Shown: positions 43,509 through 53,485 of the stretch, in pieces
How positions within the stretch are numbered: position 1 is the first letter of the stretch
How the letters are laid out: each line of letters starts with the position of its first letter
NCBI GenBank assembly: GCA_964291445.2
Contig: OZ219864.1
Coordinates: forward strand, 806,001 to 870,000
Direction of reading: 5' to 3'
Source of the DNA: JAPOXR01 sp964291445
GTDB taxonomy: Bacteria > Pseudomonadota > Alphaproteobacteria > Rhodobacterales > Rhodobacteraceae
Length of the DNA stretch: 64,000 bases
Translations under genes and position numbers: made by a program
Notes under the pieces: generated by a model
Told to the model about the DNA's origin: nothing
The model's database searches: none
The model's input: only the letters and a program-made list of their open reading frames with translations

Positions 43509-45017
43509 CTATGCCGTGTATTCCGGGAGCAAATCCGGCAGCGGATAGAGTTCGTTCATTGGAACCGACTGCCCGTTTGCCATGACGATGCGCACATGGC
43601 TTCGATCCATCAGCCGTGGCCGCACCACCCCGCAGGAATGGGAGATGGTCTGGACCTCGCGGATGATGCGGTGGCAATAATTGGCGACCCGGACCGATTT
43701 TTCGCTGGGGTCGAGCCCCTTCTGCAGCCTGGGGTTATGGGTCGTTATGCCGGTCGGGCAGGTATTGCGATTGCATTTGAGCGACTGGATGCAGCCCAGG
43801 GCAAACATGAAGCCGCGGGCGGAGGTCACGAAATCGGCGCCGGTGGCAATGGCCCATCCCACCTCCGATGGCGTGATCAGCTTGCCGGAGGCAATCAGCC
43901 TGATCCTGTCCTTCATGCCAAATTTGTGCATGACATTGGCGGTCAGCGGCAGCGATTCCTTGACCGGAAGCCCGACATTGTCCATCAGCGGCATCGGTGC
44001 CGCACCGGTTCCGCCATCGCCGCTGTCGACGGTGATGAAATCGGGGGCGCTGTCCATCCCCCGTTCATGGATCAGGGTGCAGAGTTCCTCGAGCCAGCCG
44101 AAATCACCGATCACCGCCTTGAAGCCGACCGGTTTGCCGGTCACCTCCCGGACATGGCCTATCACGTCGAGCAGATCGGAGATGTTCTTCACTTCCCGGT
44201 GCCGGTTGGGTGATATGGAATCCTCACCCTTCGGGATGCCCCGGATTGCGGCAATTTCGGCCGTGACCTTGTTGCCCGGCAGTATCCCTCCCTTGCCCGG
44301 TTTGGCGCCCTGGCTGAGTTTCAGCTCGAACATCCTGACATTTTCATGCGCCGCCACTTCCCGCAGCCGGTCGTCACTGAGATTGCCATCCTGGTCGCGT
44401 ACGCCGTATTTGGCGGTTCCGATCTGGAAGACGATGTCGCAGCCGCCCTCGAGGTGATGTGCCGACAACCCGCCTTCGCCGGTATTGTACCAGCATCCTG
44501 CAAGCCGTGCGCCCCGTGACAGGGCCCGGACAGCCGGTGTCGACAAGGCGCCGTAGCTCATGCCCGAGATGTTGAAGAATGACGGGGCATTGTAAGGAAT
44601 GCGGCACTGCTCGCCAATCAGCATCGGCACCATCTCGACGGCATCTTCGGTCAGGGTCGGAAACGGAGTATTCACGAAAATCGTCGTTCCGGCCGGTGTC
44701 AGGTTCTTGGTTGAGCCAAAGGCAACAGTATTGTCGAGCTTGCGGGACGAGCGTTCGACCCAGTCCCGCTCGGCCCGGTTGAAAGGCATCTCCTCCCGGT
44801 CGAGGGCGAAGAAATACTGGCGAAAGAACTCGCCAAGCATGGAGAAGAGGTAGCGGAACCGGCCGATCACCGGGTAGTTGCGCCGCACGGCATCCCGGGT
44901 CTGGCTGGCATCAATGATGTAGATGATGATTGCCGCCGCCATCGCCAGGCCAACGATGAATATGAACAATGCAGACAGGAACTGCAGGCCGCCGGCCACA
45001 AGGCTGTCAAGGAACAT
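43509..45017 (-). CDS. FMN-binding glutamate synthase family protein (membrane-anchored)
   Basis: This 502-residue protein has an N-terminal transmembrane segment (LFIFIVGLAMAAAIIIYIID) followed by a GltB-like FMN barrel: PAPSFF-type NISGMSYGALSTPAVRALS, GEGGLSAHH, GAKPGKGGILPG and ITVDSGDGGTGAAPMPLMDN. The cysteine cluster CIQSLKCNRNTCPTGI matches the 3Fe-4S site of glutamate synthases. It lacks the amidotransferase and GXGXG domains, so it is the stand-alone FMN type whose natural reaction is not established. It lies downstream of the HEPN gene on the same strand. Confidence 0.88.
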   Translation of the reverse strand: MFLDSLVAGGLQFLSALFIFIVGLAMAAAIIIYIIDASQTRDAVRRNYPVIGRFRYLFSMLGEFFRQYFFALDREEMPFNRAERDWVERSSRKLDNTVAFGSTKNLTPAGTTIFVNTPFPTLTEDAVEMVPMLIGEQCRIPYNAPSFFNISGMSYGALSTPAVRALSRGARLAGCWYNTGEGGLSAHHLEGGCDIVFQIGTAKYGVRDQDGNLSDDRLREVAAHENVRMFELKLSQGAKPGKGGILPGNKVTAEIAAIRGIPKGEDSISPNRHREVKNISDLLDVIGHVREVTGKPVGFKAVIGDFGWLEELCTLIHERGMDSAPDFITVDSGDGGTGAAPMPLMDNVGLPVKESLPLTANVMHKFGMKDRIRLIASGKLITPSEVGWAIATGADFVTSARGFMFALGCIQSLKCNRNTCPTGITTHNPRLQKGLDPSEKSVRVANYCHRIIREVQTISHSCGVVRPRLMDRSHVRIVMANGQSVPMNELYPLPDLLPEYTA

Positions 45018-45109
45018 GGCTGTGATCCTCCTCCCGTAATCATTGATGTCGGAGCCAATAACGCCACTTGAGCGGATTCAAAATTTCATGCTCTGACCGA
45101 GTCTCGCGA

Positions 45110-45622
45110 TCAGCCTTGAATATGACGCGCCACGAGGAGACCTGCCAGAAAAGCATCTGCCTGAGAGGTCCCGCGAATGGCGTTCCATTTGACAAGCGCC
45201 GCATCAGCGCGCTTGTGGAAATCCAGGGCTTCTTGCCGCTGAAACCGGCGGTGGGAATCGTAATCGGCCTCATGTCGTGCCTCCTGAAGATCAACAAATG
45301 TCGCCGCAATTTCGATGAGGCCGGGCTCAAGTTGTTTATCCTGGAATGCCGGAGCAAGTTTGGCAGGAGGCTTCTTGCTGTTGACAAGGGAATCGCAAAC
45401 AAACCGCATGTCGGAGTGACGAAAGGCCCTGGAGACGCATTGGCGAAGGGCGTTGCGATTTCCTTGGGAAATCAGCATGCGCGTGGCTTCATCGACCAGG
45501 AGGTGAAAAAGTGCATAGTAGGACGCAGATATGGCACGGCGCAGGCTGGCTTGTGTTGGGTGCTTCGGTTCCTTGGTAGCAAGGAGGCGAGCCTGTTTGA
45601 GAAGGTCTGCGTGGAGGCTCAA
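45110..45622 (-). CDS. HEPN-domain protein
   Basis: This 170-residue, all-helical protein has the HEPN/UPF0332 pattern. The first helix pair includes SLRRAISASYYALFHLLVDE, and the late helix EARHEADYDSHRRFQRQE holds an R-H-x-x-A-D-Y motif where HEPN proteins usually place their catalytic or RNA-contact residues. Many HEPN proteins are RNases in toxin-antitoxin or defence modules. The start appears to be a TTG overlapping the upstream stop (TTGA), so it is coupled to the preceding gene. Sequence is visibly more AT-rich than the host genes, suggesting transfer. Activity is inferred only. Confidence 0.65.
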   Translation of the reverse strand: MSLHADLLKQARLLATKEPKHPTQASLRRAISASYYALFHLLVDEATRMLISQGNRNALRQCVSRAFRHSDMRFVCDSLVNSKKPPAKLAPAFQDKQLEPGLIEIAATFVDLQEARHEADYDSHRRFQRQEALDFHKRADAALVKWNAIRGTSQADAFLAGLLVARHIQG

Positions 45623-46050
45623 CTCTGCGCGTCCATTTCGGTTTTGGACCAGAAGCTGACATAAACCCAGCCCGGGAAACCACTGCGTTCGCGGATTTTT
45701 TCGAATACTACATCCCTGATTTTCATGCGGGTATGAAAATCTGTTGTGTCATCTGGGAGTACAGCCCAAACCCAGATCGCGAATTCGTCCGTGGAGTCGG
45801 CGCCAGTTCGGATAATCCAGTCGGAGACGTTGACACCGGCCGGTAGTGGCAAGGAATCGAGGATTGCACGGATCCTGTCCTCATCCGATTTGCGCTCTTG
45901 TCGACGCCAAGTCCCGCCACTCACTCGCCGGCCTTGTGCGGTTGGACTGGCATACGGTTCACGACGGCACACCCTGAAGGCTGCCCCGGTACCGCTGGGT
46001 GCAGAGGTCAGCGTAATCTCACTGATCGGTTCGTTTGCGGCCGATTGCAT
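45619..46050 (-). CDS. Hypothetical protein, middle gene of HEPN operon
   Basis: This 143-residue protein is not recognised. The N-terminal 55 residues are polar and low in hydrophobics. The C-terminal part (DEDRIRAILDSLPLPAGVNV, then STDEFAIWVWAVLPDDTTDF and FPGWVYVSFWSKTEMDAQ) looks like a compact alpha-beta domain. GGAGAG lies 6 bases before the ATG at 46050. Gene overlaps on both sides imply co-translation with the HEPN protein, so it could be its inhibitor or sensor partner; this is an inference from position alone. Confidence 0.55.
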   Translation of the reverse strand: MQSAANEPISEITLTSAPSGTGAAFRVCRREPYASPTAQGRRVSGGTWRRQERKSDEDRIRAILDSLPLPAGVNVSDWIIRTGADSTDEFAIWVWAVLPDDTTDFHTRMKIRDVVFEKIRERSGFPGWVYVSFWSKTEMDAQS

Positions 46051-46051
46051 A

Positions 46052-46324
46052 TCAACTCTCCCGTTGCCTGTCCTGTGAAGCACCGCGGTCTTCTGGCAAC
46101 AGGCGATCTATCAGTTTTCTCAACTCAACCAGGTCTGATGTCTTCATGGTAACCAGCGTGTGAAACAAGACTTCACCGTCATTTAACATCTGGTCCCCGA
46201 AGTAGATTCGAGACATTGCCGGATCAACAAACATGTGAAACCTGTTTGAATAATGGGGAACCAGGTTCCCGAAATCGCTGTGATCCAATACTGTATTCTC
46301 GCCCGTGTCCTGTTCGTGGTCCAT
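46052..46324 (-). CDS. Hypothetical small protein, first gene of HEPN operon (DUF3467-like)
   Basis: This 90-residue acidic protein contains YSNRFHMFVDPAMSRIYFG, then LVTMKTSDLVELRKLIDRLL. The pattern weakly resembles DUF3467 (a Y-x-N...F-x-x-x-F-G strand pair followed by a helix). I chose the ATG at 46324; a GTG at 46333 is also possible. It ends one base before the start of the next gene. Function is unknown. Confidence 0.5.
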   Translation of the reverse strand: MDHEQDTGENTVLDHSDFGNLVPHYSNRFHMFVDPAMSRIYFGDQMLNDGEVLFHTLVTMKTSDLVELRKLIDRLLPEDRGASQDRQRES

Positions 46325-46466
46325 TGGTGCCACCGCTGGTTTGAGTATGTCCGCAATCTATCAGACCCGGAGGTGTTGTCGAATCCGGTGTCCAGGAGAA
46401 CACAGCCACGAATGGCCTGGTCAAGGAAATCGGGATGCATCTTGCAGGGAATGTGAGGACAGGACA

Positions 46467-48494
46467 CTACCAGCTTGCCGCCAGCCTGGTTCCCTGGTCG
46501 ATTGCCATCTTGGCGTCGAGTCCGGCCGATGTCATGGCGCCGCCAATGATGGTGGCGGGCCGGCGCAGCCCCGAACATTGCCTGGCGGCGGCACCCTCTG
46601 GCTCCTGGCCCACGCACAGCACGACGGTGTCCGCCTCCACCAATTCGTCTGCGCCGTCGGCGGTGGTGATGTGGACCCCGTATTTGTCGATCCGGCGATA
46701 GGTCACGCCGCCGACCATCCTGACCGATTTCATCCTGAGCGAGAGCCGGTGAATCCACCTGGTGGTCCTGCCCAGGTTTCGGCCTGGTGGCCCCGGGCTT
46801 CGCTGCAGCAGGGTGATATCCCTTGAGGGCGCCTTCACGGCCGGCCCGGCCGGGTCCAATCCGCCGCGGTGCAGCGCCGGGTCGCACACGCCCCACTCGG
46901 CCATCCATGCCGACAGCTCGTCCGGATCATTGTCGTCGTCCCGGGCCAGGAATTCGGCCACATCGATCCCGATTCCGCCGCCGCCGAGGATCGCCACCTT
47001 CTCGCCGACCAACCGGTTGTTGGCGAGCAGGTCGGCATAGGTGAGCACGTTCGGGCCATCTTCGCCAAGTAGCCCTGTCGTCCGGGGCCTGACCCCGGTT
47101 GCAATCGCCACCGCGTCGAATTCCGAAAGCTCGCCGGCGGCCGGGCTTGTGCCGAAATGGATGGTGACCCCCAACTCGTCCAGCATCGTCCGGTACCAGC
47201 GGACAAGCCCGGCGAATTCCTCCTTGCCGGGAATCCTGGCTGCCATGTTGAGCTGGCCGCCGATCCGGTCCCGGCGCTCGAACATGGTCACGCGGTATCC
47301 TCGTTGCGCCGAGGTCAGTGCGGCGGCGAGTCCGGCTGGGCCGCTGCCGAGAATCGCCACGGATTTGCGGCGAGTGGATGGTTCGATTCGAAAGCCGGTC
47401 TCGTTGCAGGCGCGGGGATTGACCATGCAGGTCGCAATCCTGTCGTCGAAGGTGTGATCCAGACAGGCCTGGTTGCAGGCGATGCAGGGGGCGATGGTCC
47501 GGTGCCGGCCGGTCCGAGCCTTGTTCACGAATTCGGCATCGGCCAGGAATGGGCGGGCCATGGACACCAGATCCGCATGTCCGTCGGCAAGTATCCGCTC
47601 GGCGGTATCCGGGTTGTTGACCCGGTTGGAGGCGACAACCGGAATGGACACTGCCTCCCTGAGCTTGCCGGTGATCCAGGCAAAGGCCATTCTCGGCACC
47701 GATGTGGCAATCGTCGGCACCCTCGATTCATGCCAGCCGATCCCGGAATTGAGCAGGTCGGCTCCGGCCTGTTCCACTTTGCTGGCAAGCAGTACCACCT
47801 CGTCCCAGCTGGAGCCGTCCGGAACCAGGTCGATGACGGAAATCCGGTAGATGATCAGAAAATCCTTCCCGACCGCCGCCCGGACCCGTTCCACCGCCTC
47901 GATCGGCAACCGCATCCGGTTTTCGTAGCTGCCGCCCCATCGGTCTCGGCGCCGATTGGTGCGCCGAACCAGGAACTGGTTTATGAAATAGCCCTCGGAT
48001 CCCATGATCTCGACACCATCATAACCGGCCTCCCGGGCCCGGCAGGCGGTATCGGCAATGTCGGAGAGCTGCTTTTCGATGCCGGCGGCGTCCAACTCGG
48101 CCGGAACGTGCGGCGAGATGGACGATTTGACCGGGGACGGCGCCACGCAATCCTTGCCATACGCATAGCGGCCGGCATGCAGGATCTGCATTGCGACATG
48201 ACCGCCAAGCCCGTGAATCCGCCCGGTGACGATCCTGTGTCCGGCGACATCGTTGGCCGAAAACAGCCCGGGCGCGCCGGGAAAGACGCTGCCCTCGGTG
48301 TTCGGTGCCATGCCGCCGGTGACCACCAGCTTCACGCCGCCGCTGACCCGTTCGGCATAGAACTCGGCCGCCCGTTGCCAGTCGCCAGTGCGCTCGATGC
48401 CGGTATGCATCGAGCCCATCATGCAGCGGTTCGGAAGTTCCAGCTTCCCGACCACCAGCGGGCTGAACAAATGTGGATATGTGCCGCCGCTCAC
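46467..48494 (-). CDS. fadH: 2,4-dienoyl-CoA reductase (NADPH), FadH
   Basis: This 675-residue flavoenzyme is closely similar in layout to E. coli FadH. It has an N-terminal OYE barrel (FSPLVVGKLELPNRCMMGSM, ILHAGRYAYG, GYDGVEIMGSEGYFINQFL), the 4Fe-4S site CIACNQACLDH, and a C-terminal FAD/NADPH domain (ILGSGPAGLAAALTSAQRGY and AILGGGGIGIDVAEFLA). It reduces dienoyl-CoA intermediates in unsaturated fatty-acid beta-oxidation. A GTG start at 48494 with GGAGAG upstream fits. It lies about 60 bases after ilvD on the same strand. Confidence 0.9.
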   Translation of the reverse strand: MSGGTYPHLFSPLVVGKLELPNRCMMGSMHTGIERTGDWQRAAEFYAERVSGGVKLVVTGGMAPNTEGSVFPGAPGLFSANDVAGHRIVTGRIHGLGGHVAMQILHAGRYAYGKDCVAPSPVKSSISPHVPAELDAAGIEKQLSDIADTACRAREAGYDGVEIMGSEGYFINQFLVRRTNRRRDRWGGSYENRMRLPIEAVERVRAAVGKDFLIIYRISVIDLVPDGSSWDEVVLLASKVEQAGADLLNSGIGWHESRVPTIATSVPRMAFAWITGKLREAVSIPVVASNRVNNPDTAERILADGHADLVSMARPFLADAEFVNKARTGRHRTIAPCIACNQACLDHTFDDRIATCMVNPRACNETGFRIEPSTRRKSVAILGSGPAGLAAALTSAQRGYRVTMFERRDRIGGQLNMAARIPGKEEFAGLVRWYRTMLDELGVTIHFGTSPAAGELSEFDAVAIATGVRPRTTGLLGEDGPNVLTYADLLANNRLVGEKVAILGGGGIGIDVAEFLARDDDNDPDELSAWMAEWGVCDPALHRGGLDPAGPAVKAPSRDITLLQRSPGPPGRNLGRTTRWIHRLSLRMKSVRMVGGVTYRRIDKYGVHITTADGADELVEADTVVLCVGQEPEGAAARQCSGLRRPATIIGGAMTSAGLDAKMAIDQGTRLAASW

Positions 48495-48554
48495 GTCACT
48501 CTCCGTGCAGCAGGATGGCCGGGCGCCGAGGCGGGCCGAAGCGACCGGCCGCGA

Positions 48555-50289
48555 TCACAGATCCATGTAGACGTGGCGTTCCTCTTCGGCGCCCGGATGG
48601 GTGACCGCTCCCTTGCGGGTTGGCCCGACCAGCCTGGCATATTTCCACAGCGCACCGGACGAATAGATGGTTTCACGTGGGCCGCTCCATGCCTGGCGGC
48701 GCTCCTCCAGCTCGTCATCCGACAATGCCACGGAGATGGTCCCTGCCCGGGCATTGATGGAAATCTCGTCACCGTTGCGGACCAGGGCGATCGGCCCGCA
48801 ATGCGCTGATTCAGGCCCGATATGGCCGACGCAAAATCCGCGGGTTGCACCGGAGAACCGCCCGTCGGTAATCAGTGCCACCTTCTTGCCCATTCCCTGG
48901 CCGGACAGCGCCGCGGTCGTCGACAGCATTTCCCGCATGCCGGGCCCGCCGGCCGGGCCTTCATTGCGGATGACGATGATCTCGCCCTCGCGGTATTCCC
49001 GGTTCTTGACCGCCTCGAAAGCCTCCTCCTCGCATTCGAACACCCGGGCCGGGCCGGTAAATTCCAGCTGGTCGTCGCTCATACCGGCCACCTTGACGAT
49101 GGCGCCATCCGGGGCGAGGTTGCCCCTGAGCCCGACAACGCCGCCGGTCGGCGACAGCGGCGTCTCCACCGGGTGAATGACCCGGCCATCCGCCTTGCGC
49201 GTCACCTCGTCAAGCTCCTCGCCCATGGTTCGTCCGGTGGCGACGACGCAATCCTCATGGATCAGGCCGACCTTGCGCAACTCGTTGAGAACAACCGGCA
49301 CCCCGCCCGCCTCGAACAAATCCTTGGCGACATGGTCGCCGCCCGGCTTGAGATTCACGAAATAAGGCGTGTCGTGGAAGATGTCGCACACGTCGAACAG
49401 GTCGAATTCGATCCCGGCCTCATGCGCGATCGCCGGCAGGTGCAACCCGGCATTGGTCGAGCCGCCGGTGCAGGCAACGACGCGGGCGGCGTTTTCGAGG
49501 GATTTGCGGGTGACGACATCGCGAGCCCGGATGTTCTTCTCGAGCAGGTTCATGATGGCGGCCCCGGAGGCCTCGCAATATTGGTCCCGGCTCTCGTACG
49601 GGGCCGGTGCGCCGGATGAATTCGGCAGGGCAAGTCCGATCGCCTCCGATACACAGGCCATTGTGTTGGCGGTGAATTGTCCACCGCAGGCGCCGGCCGA
49701 CGGGCAGGCAACTCCGCTCCAGGACCGCAAGGGCTTCATCGGACATGGCGCCGGCCTGGTGCCGGCCGACCGCCTCGAAGACATCCTGGACGGTCACATC
49801 CTTGCCATCGAGCCGCCCCGGCAGGATCGAGCCACCATAGATGAACACCGACGGGACATTCAGCCGGACCATCGCCATCATCATGCCCGGCAGGGATTTG
49901 TCACAGCCGGCCAGTCCGACCAGCGCGTCATAGCAATGACCGCGCATGGTCAGCTCGACGGTGTCGGCAATTGCATCCCGTGACGCCAGGGAGGAGCGCA
50001 TTCCCTCATGCCCCATGGCAATGCCATCGGTGACGGTGATGGTGGTGAATTCACGCGGCGTTCCCTTCGACGCCTTCACCCCCAGCTTTACCGCCTGTGC
50101 CTGGCGGTTCAGGGCGATGTTGCAGGGAGCTGCCTCGTTCCAGCAGGTGGCGACACCCACGAATGGCTGGGCGATTTCGCCATCTGTCAGGCCCATCGCG
50201 TAATAGTATGAACGGTGTGGCGCACGGGCCGGGCCGTCGCTTACATGTCGGCTCGGAAGATGTGCCTTGCCACTGACTGTATCGGTCAT
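48555..50289 (-). pseudogene. ilvD: Dihydroxy-acid dehydratase with single-base frameshift
   Basis: The gene would encode about 577 residues. The first part, from ATG 50289, carries YYYAMGLTDGEIAQPFVGVA, ATCWNEAAPCN and LAGCDKSLPGM, which include two Fe-S cluster cysteines. The second part carries CPSAGACGGQFTANTMACVS, the third cysteine, and ends VYMDL. They are in different frames. Reading the minus strand, AGT-GCC-TGC-CCG is interrupted by one extra T, at 49710-49711 on the plus strand. All other family blocks are intact and no stop is needed elsewhere, so this is either a very recent mutation or a sequencing error. Loss would block valine/isoleucine synthesis unless a second copy exists. 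Confidence 0.85.
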
Positions 50290-50394
50290 CGATCGGATCC
50301 TGCTGTCAAAAATCTGCAAACAAGTACTGTCTCCACATTTCCGGTGCAAGAAACAAACCGGCTTGCCATGACGTCCGGGCACGGGATGGCGTGC

Positions 50395-51174
50395 TCAACG
50401 TTCCACATTGCCGGTGCAGGCGCCGAGGGCCGCTGGCACGTCGTCCGACATGATGCCGTCAATGCCGAGCGACAGCAGCCGGGCAATCTCGTCGGCATCG
50501 TTGACGGTCCAGACATGGACAGGGAGGTTTCGTGCATGGGCCGCCCGGACCAGCAACCTGTCGACTATCGGAACATGGTAGCGATACGGCGGAAGCTGGG
50601 CACAGTCGGACCGGAACCGTCCGACCGGACATCCAAGCGATGCCATGCGCAGGCGCACAACCTCCTGCGGGCCCATGGATGTGCAGAGCCGGGTACCGGC
50701 GAGGCGCCGCATCTGCCGCAGGCGCCGGTCCGAGAACGATCCGATGCACACGCGGTCCCAGGCGTCGAATTCCTCGATCATCTCCAGCAGCGGCCGCACC
50801 ACCTCGTCCTGCTTGGCATCGATATTGATCCGCTGGCCGGGCCATTCAGCGAACAATTCGGCGAGTTGCGGTATCGGCTCCTGGTCGTTGATCCTGAGCG
50901 ATGCAATCTCCGGCCAGGCAAAATTGGATACCGGGCCCGAAATGCCGGTCAACCGGGCAAGGTCGGCATCATGAAAGGCAACGACCACCCCATCGCTGGT
51001 CAGCTGCGCATCGGTCTCCAGGCAATGGACGCCAAGCGCCACCGCGGTGCTGAACGCCGCCATGGAGTTTTCCGGCAGGTTGGCCGAATAGCCGCGATGC
51101 GCAAACACCATCGCCCGCGAGTCGGGCGGCGGCCGAAGAAAGGGATGCAACAGATCGATCTGGAGGGGATGCAA
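50395..51174 (-). CDS. ugpQ: Glycerophosphodiester phosphodiesterase (UgpQ type)
   Basis: This 259-residue GDPD barrel has the catalytic-site motif VFAHRGYSANLPENSMAAF (His-Arg), LETDAQLTSDGVVVAFHD (Glu-Asp and the second His), then NIDAKQDEV and VHVWTVNDAD. It hydrolyses glycerophosphodiesters to glycerol-3-phosphate and an alcohol. The likely start is a TTG at 51174 preceded by GAAGGA, which retains the conserved HPFLRPPP leader; the ATG at VFAHRG would cut off the first strand. It is divergent from accD. Confidence 0.85.
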   Translation of the reverse strand: MHPLQIDLLHPFLRPPPDSRAMVFAHRGYSANLPENSMAAFSTAVALGVHCLETDAQLTSDGVVVAFHDADLARLTGISGPVSNFAWPEIASLRINDQEPIPQLAELFAEWPGQRINIDAKQDEVVRPLLEMIEEFDAWDRVCIGSFSDRRLRQMRRLAGTRLCTSMGPQEVVRLRMASLGCPVGRFRSDCAQLPPYRYHVPIVDRLLVRAAHARNLPVHVWTVNDADEIARLLSLGIDGIMSDDVPAALGACTGNVER

Positions 51175-51279
51175 CGGGCGTCCTTCGTCATCAACCAGGC
51201 TTGAACGGATTTGCAGTGACTTTTGCGACAATATACAGGCAGTCGGACTGAATGCATCCAGGGACCGCGACCAGCCACC

Positions 51280-52197
51280 ATGAACTGGATTACCAATTTC
51301 GTCAGACCGCGGATCAAGTCGCTGTTCCACACGCAGGGCGACTCCTCTCCCGACGGCCTGTGGTCGAAATGTCCGGAATGCGATGCGATGCTCTACCATC
51401 GCGAGCTTGAGCACAGCCAGAATGTCTGCCCGATTTGCGATCATCACATGGCGATCTCGCCCCACAAGCGATTTGAAAAGCTGTTTGACCTCGGCGTGTA
51501 CCGCGAAATCGACGTGCCGCTGCCGCAGGTCGACCCGCTGAATTTTCGTGACCAGAAGAAATATTCCGACAGGTTGCGCGATGCGCGCGCCAGGAGCGGT
51601 TCTTCGGAAGCGATTGTCGTGGCCGAGGGCGAAATTCTCAAGACCAGGTTCGTGGTCGCCGCCCAGGATTTCGGATTCATGGGTGGGTCCATGGGCATGT
51701 ATGTGGGCAACGCCATCAATGCCGCCTGCGATGCCGCCATCAGGCTGTCGGCGCCGCTGGTCGTGTTCTCGGCGGCGGGAGGCGCCAGGATGCAGGAGGG
51801 TATTTTCAGCCTCATGCAGATGCCGCGTACGACGGTGGCGCTCAGCCGGTTGCGCCAGAACCCGAATCCGCTTCCCTATATCGTGGTCCTGACCGATCCC
51901 ACAGCTGGCGGGGTGACCGCATCCTATGCCATGCTCGGCGATATCCAGATTGCCGAACCCAAGGCACTGATTTGCTTTGCCGGTCCGCGGGTCATTGAAC
52001 AGACCATCCGCGAGAAATTGCCGGAGGAATTCCAGCGATCGGAATACTTGCTGGAACATGGAATGCTGGACCGGGTGGTTCATCGGCGGAACATTCGCGA
52101 CGAGTTGGTGACCATCGCCAGGCTCCTGATGAACCAGGAGGAGGCGATAAAGGGTGAGCTGACCGCCGAACCGCAAACGCAGCCGATGCAGGCCTGA
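51280..52197 (+). CDS. accD: Acetyl-CoA carboxylase carboxyltransferase subunit beta
   Basis: This 305-residue protein has the N-terminal zinc ribbon (KCPECDAML...CPICDHH) and the crotonase-like carboxyltransferase core (FMGGSMGMYVGNAINAA, SAAGGARMQEGIFSLMQM, DPTAGGVTASYAMLGD). It pairs with AccA (elsewhere) to make malonyl-CoA for fatty-acid synthesis. The ATG at 51280 gives the standard N-terminus NWITNFVRPRIKSL. It is followed after 4 bases by folC, the usual alphaproteobacterial order. Confidence 0.95.
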   Translation: MNWITNFVRPRIKSLFHTQGDSSPDGLWSKCPECDAMLYHRELEHSQNVCPICDHHMAISPHKRFEKLFDLGVYREIDVPLPQVDPLNFRDQKKYSDRLRDARARSGSSEAIVVAEGEILKTRFVVAAQDFGFMGGSMGMYVGNAINAACDAAIRLSAPLVVFSAAGGARMQEGIFSLMQMPRTTVALSRLRQNPNPLPYIVVLTDPTAGGVTASYAMLGDIQIAEPKALICFAGPRVIEQTIREKLPEEFQRSEYLLEHGMLDRVVHRRNIRDELVTIARLLMNQEEAIKGELTAEPQTQPMQA

Positions 52198-52201
52198 GGC
52201 C

Positions 52202-53485
52202 ATGGTTGCCGTGCTGGACAGCGACTCCGGAATGATTCTCGAGCGGCTGAAATCGCTCTACCCCAAGAGTATCGACCTGACGCTCAATCGCCCGAAGCGG
52301 TTGCTGACGGCGCTCGACCATCCGGAGCGACGGCTGCCGCCGGTCATCCATTTTGCCGGAACCAATGGCAAGGGCTCGACGCTGGCCATGGTCCGTGCCG
52401 GCCTGGAGGCGGGTGGCCTGGCGGTGCACACCTATATCTCGCCGCATTTGGCGAAATTCCATGAACGGGTGCGGTTGGCCGGCGAGCTGATCGGGGAGGA
52501 ACACCTGGCGAATGTCCTGGTCGAGTGTGAAGAGGTCAATGGCGGCGAGCCGATTTCACTGTTCGAGATCACCACCTGCGCCGCTTTCCTGGCCTTTTCG
52601 CGCAGCAGGGCAGATGCCCTGCTGCTCGAGGTCGGCCTGGGTGGAAGGCTGGATGCAACCAATGTCGTGGACGAGCCGGCCATGACCGTCATCCTGCCGG
52701 TGTCGCTCGACCACCAGGAACATCTCGGCAGCACCATTGCCGGGATCGCCGCCGAAAAGGCGGGAATACTGAAGCCGGGCGTGACCTGTGTCGTGAACCG
52801 GCAGCTGCCGGATGCGCTGACGGCCATCCGCAAACGAGCGGAGCTGGTCGGTGCGCCGTTGCGGATCCAGGATCAGGATTGGAGCGTCCAGGCGTCGGAG
52901 GCCCACCTGGTCTACCGGGACCATGAGGGCAAAATGCTGTTGCCGCGGCCGCGCCTGGTTGGCCCGCACCAGATTGACAATGCCGGGGCTGCGATCACCG
53001 TGCTCAAGGGTCTCGGAACCGGTGAGAGGGCCATTGCGGCGGCGATGACCGACGCCGAATGGCCGGCACGCATGCAGCTGTTGAAGAAGGGGCCGCTGGT
53101 CGAGGCGGCGCACAGTTCGGAGGTCTGGCTGGATGGCGGGCACAACCCGGCAGCAGGCGAGGCGGTGGCGGGCGCAATCAGGTCGATGCCCGAACGGGCA
53201 ACTCGCATTGTCTGCGGAATGCTGGGCAACAAGGACATCCACAGTTTCCTGCGCTCGCTTCGCACGGTGGCGGACAGGCTCTACGGGGTGACAATTCCCG
53301 GCGAGCCAGCAGCGCTGCCGGCAGCCAATGTTGCCGGGGTTGCGCGTGAAATCGGCTTCAGGGCAGAGGCCGCGGCCGATACCGAACAGGCCGTGCGGAA
53401 GATCGTGTCCGAAGAATCCGGATCGAGAATCCTGGTTTGCGGCTCACTCTATCTCGCCGGCTCGATCCTGCGGGAGAATTTCTGA
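52202..53485 (+). CDS. folC: Folylpolyglutamate synthase / dihydrofolate synthase
   Basis: This 427-residue Mur-ligase-family enzyme has the P-loop HFAGTNGKGSTLAMVRAGLE, SPHLAKFHERVRLAGELI, then LLEVGLGGRLDATNVV, LDHQEHLGSTIAGIAAEKAG and the late WLDGGHNPAAGE. It adds glutamate to dihydropteroate and folates in the cytoplasm. It is co-transcribed with accD. The full length matches the family. Confidence 0.93.
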   Translation: MVAVLDSDSGMILERLKSLYPKSIDLTLNRPKRLLTALDHPERRLPPVIHFAGTNGKGSTLAMVRAGLEAGGLAVHTYISPHLAKFHERVRLAGELIGEEHLANVLVECEEVNGGEPISLFEITTCAAFLAFSRSRADALLLEVGLGGRLDATNVVDEPAMTVILPVSLDHQEHLGSTIAGIAAEKAGILKPGVTCVVNRQLPDALTAIRKRAELVGAPLRIQDQDWSVQASEAHLVYRDHEGKMLLPRPRLVGPHQIDNAGAAITVLKGLGTGERAIAAAMTDAEWPARMQLLKKGPLVEAAHSSEVWLDGGHNPAAGEAVAGAIRSMPERATRIVCGMLGNKDIHSFLRSLRTVADRLYGVTIPGEPAALPAANVAGVAREIGFRAEAAADTEQAVRKIVSEESGSRILVCGSLYLAGSILRENF

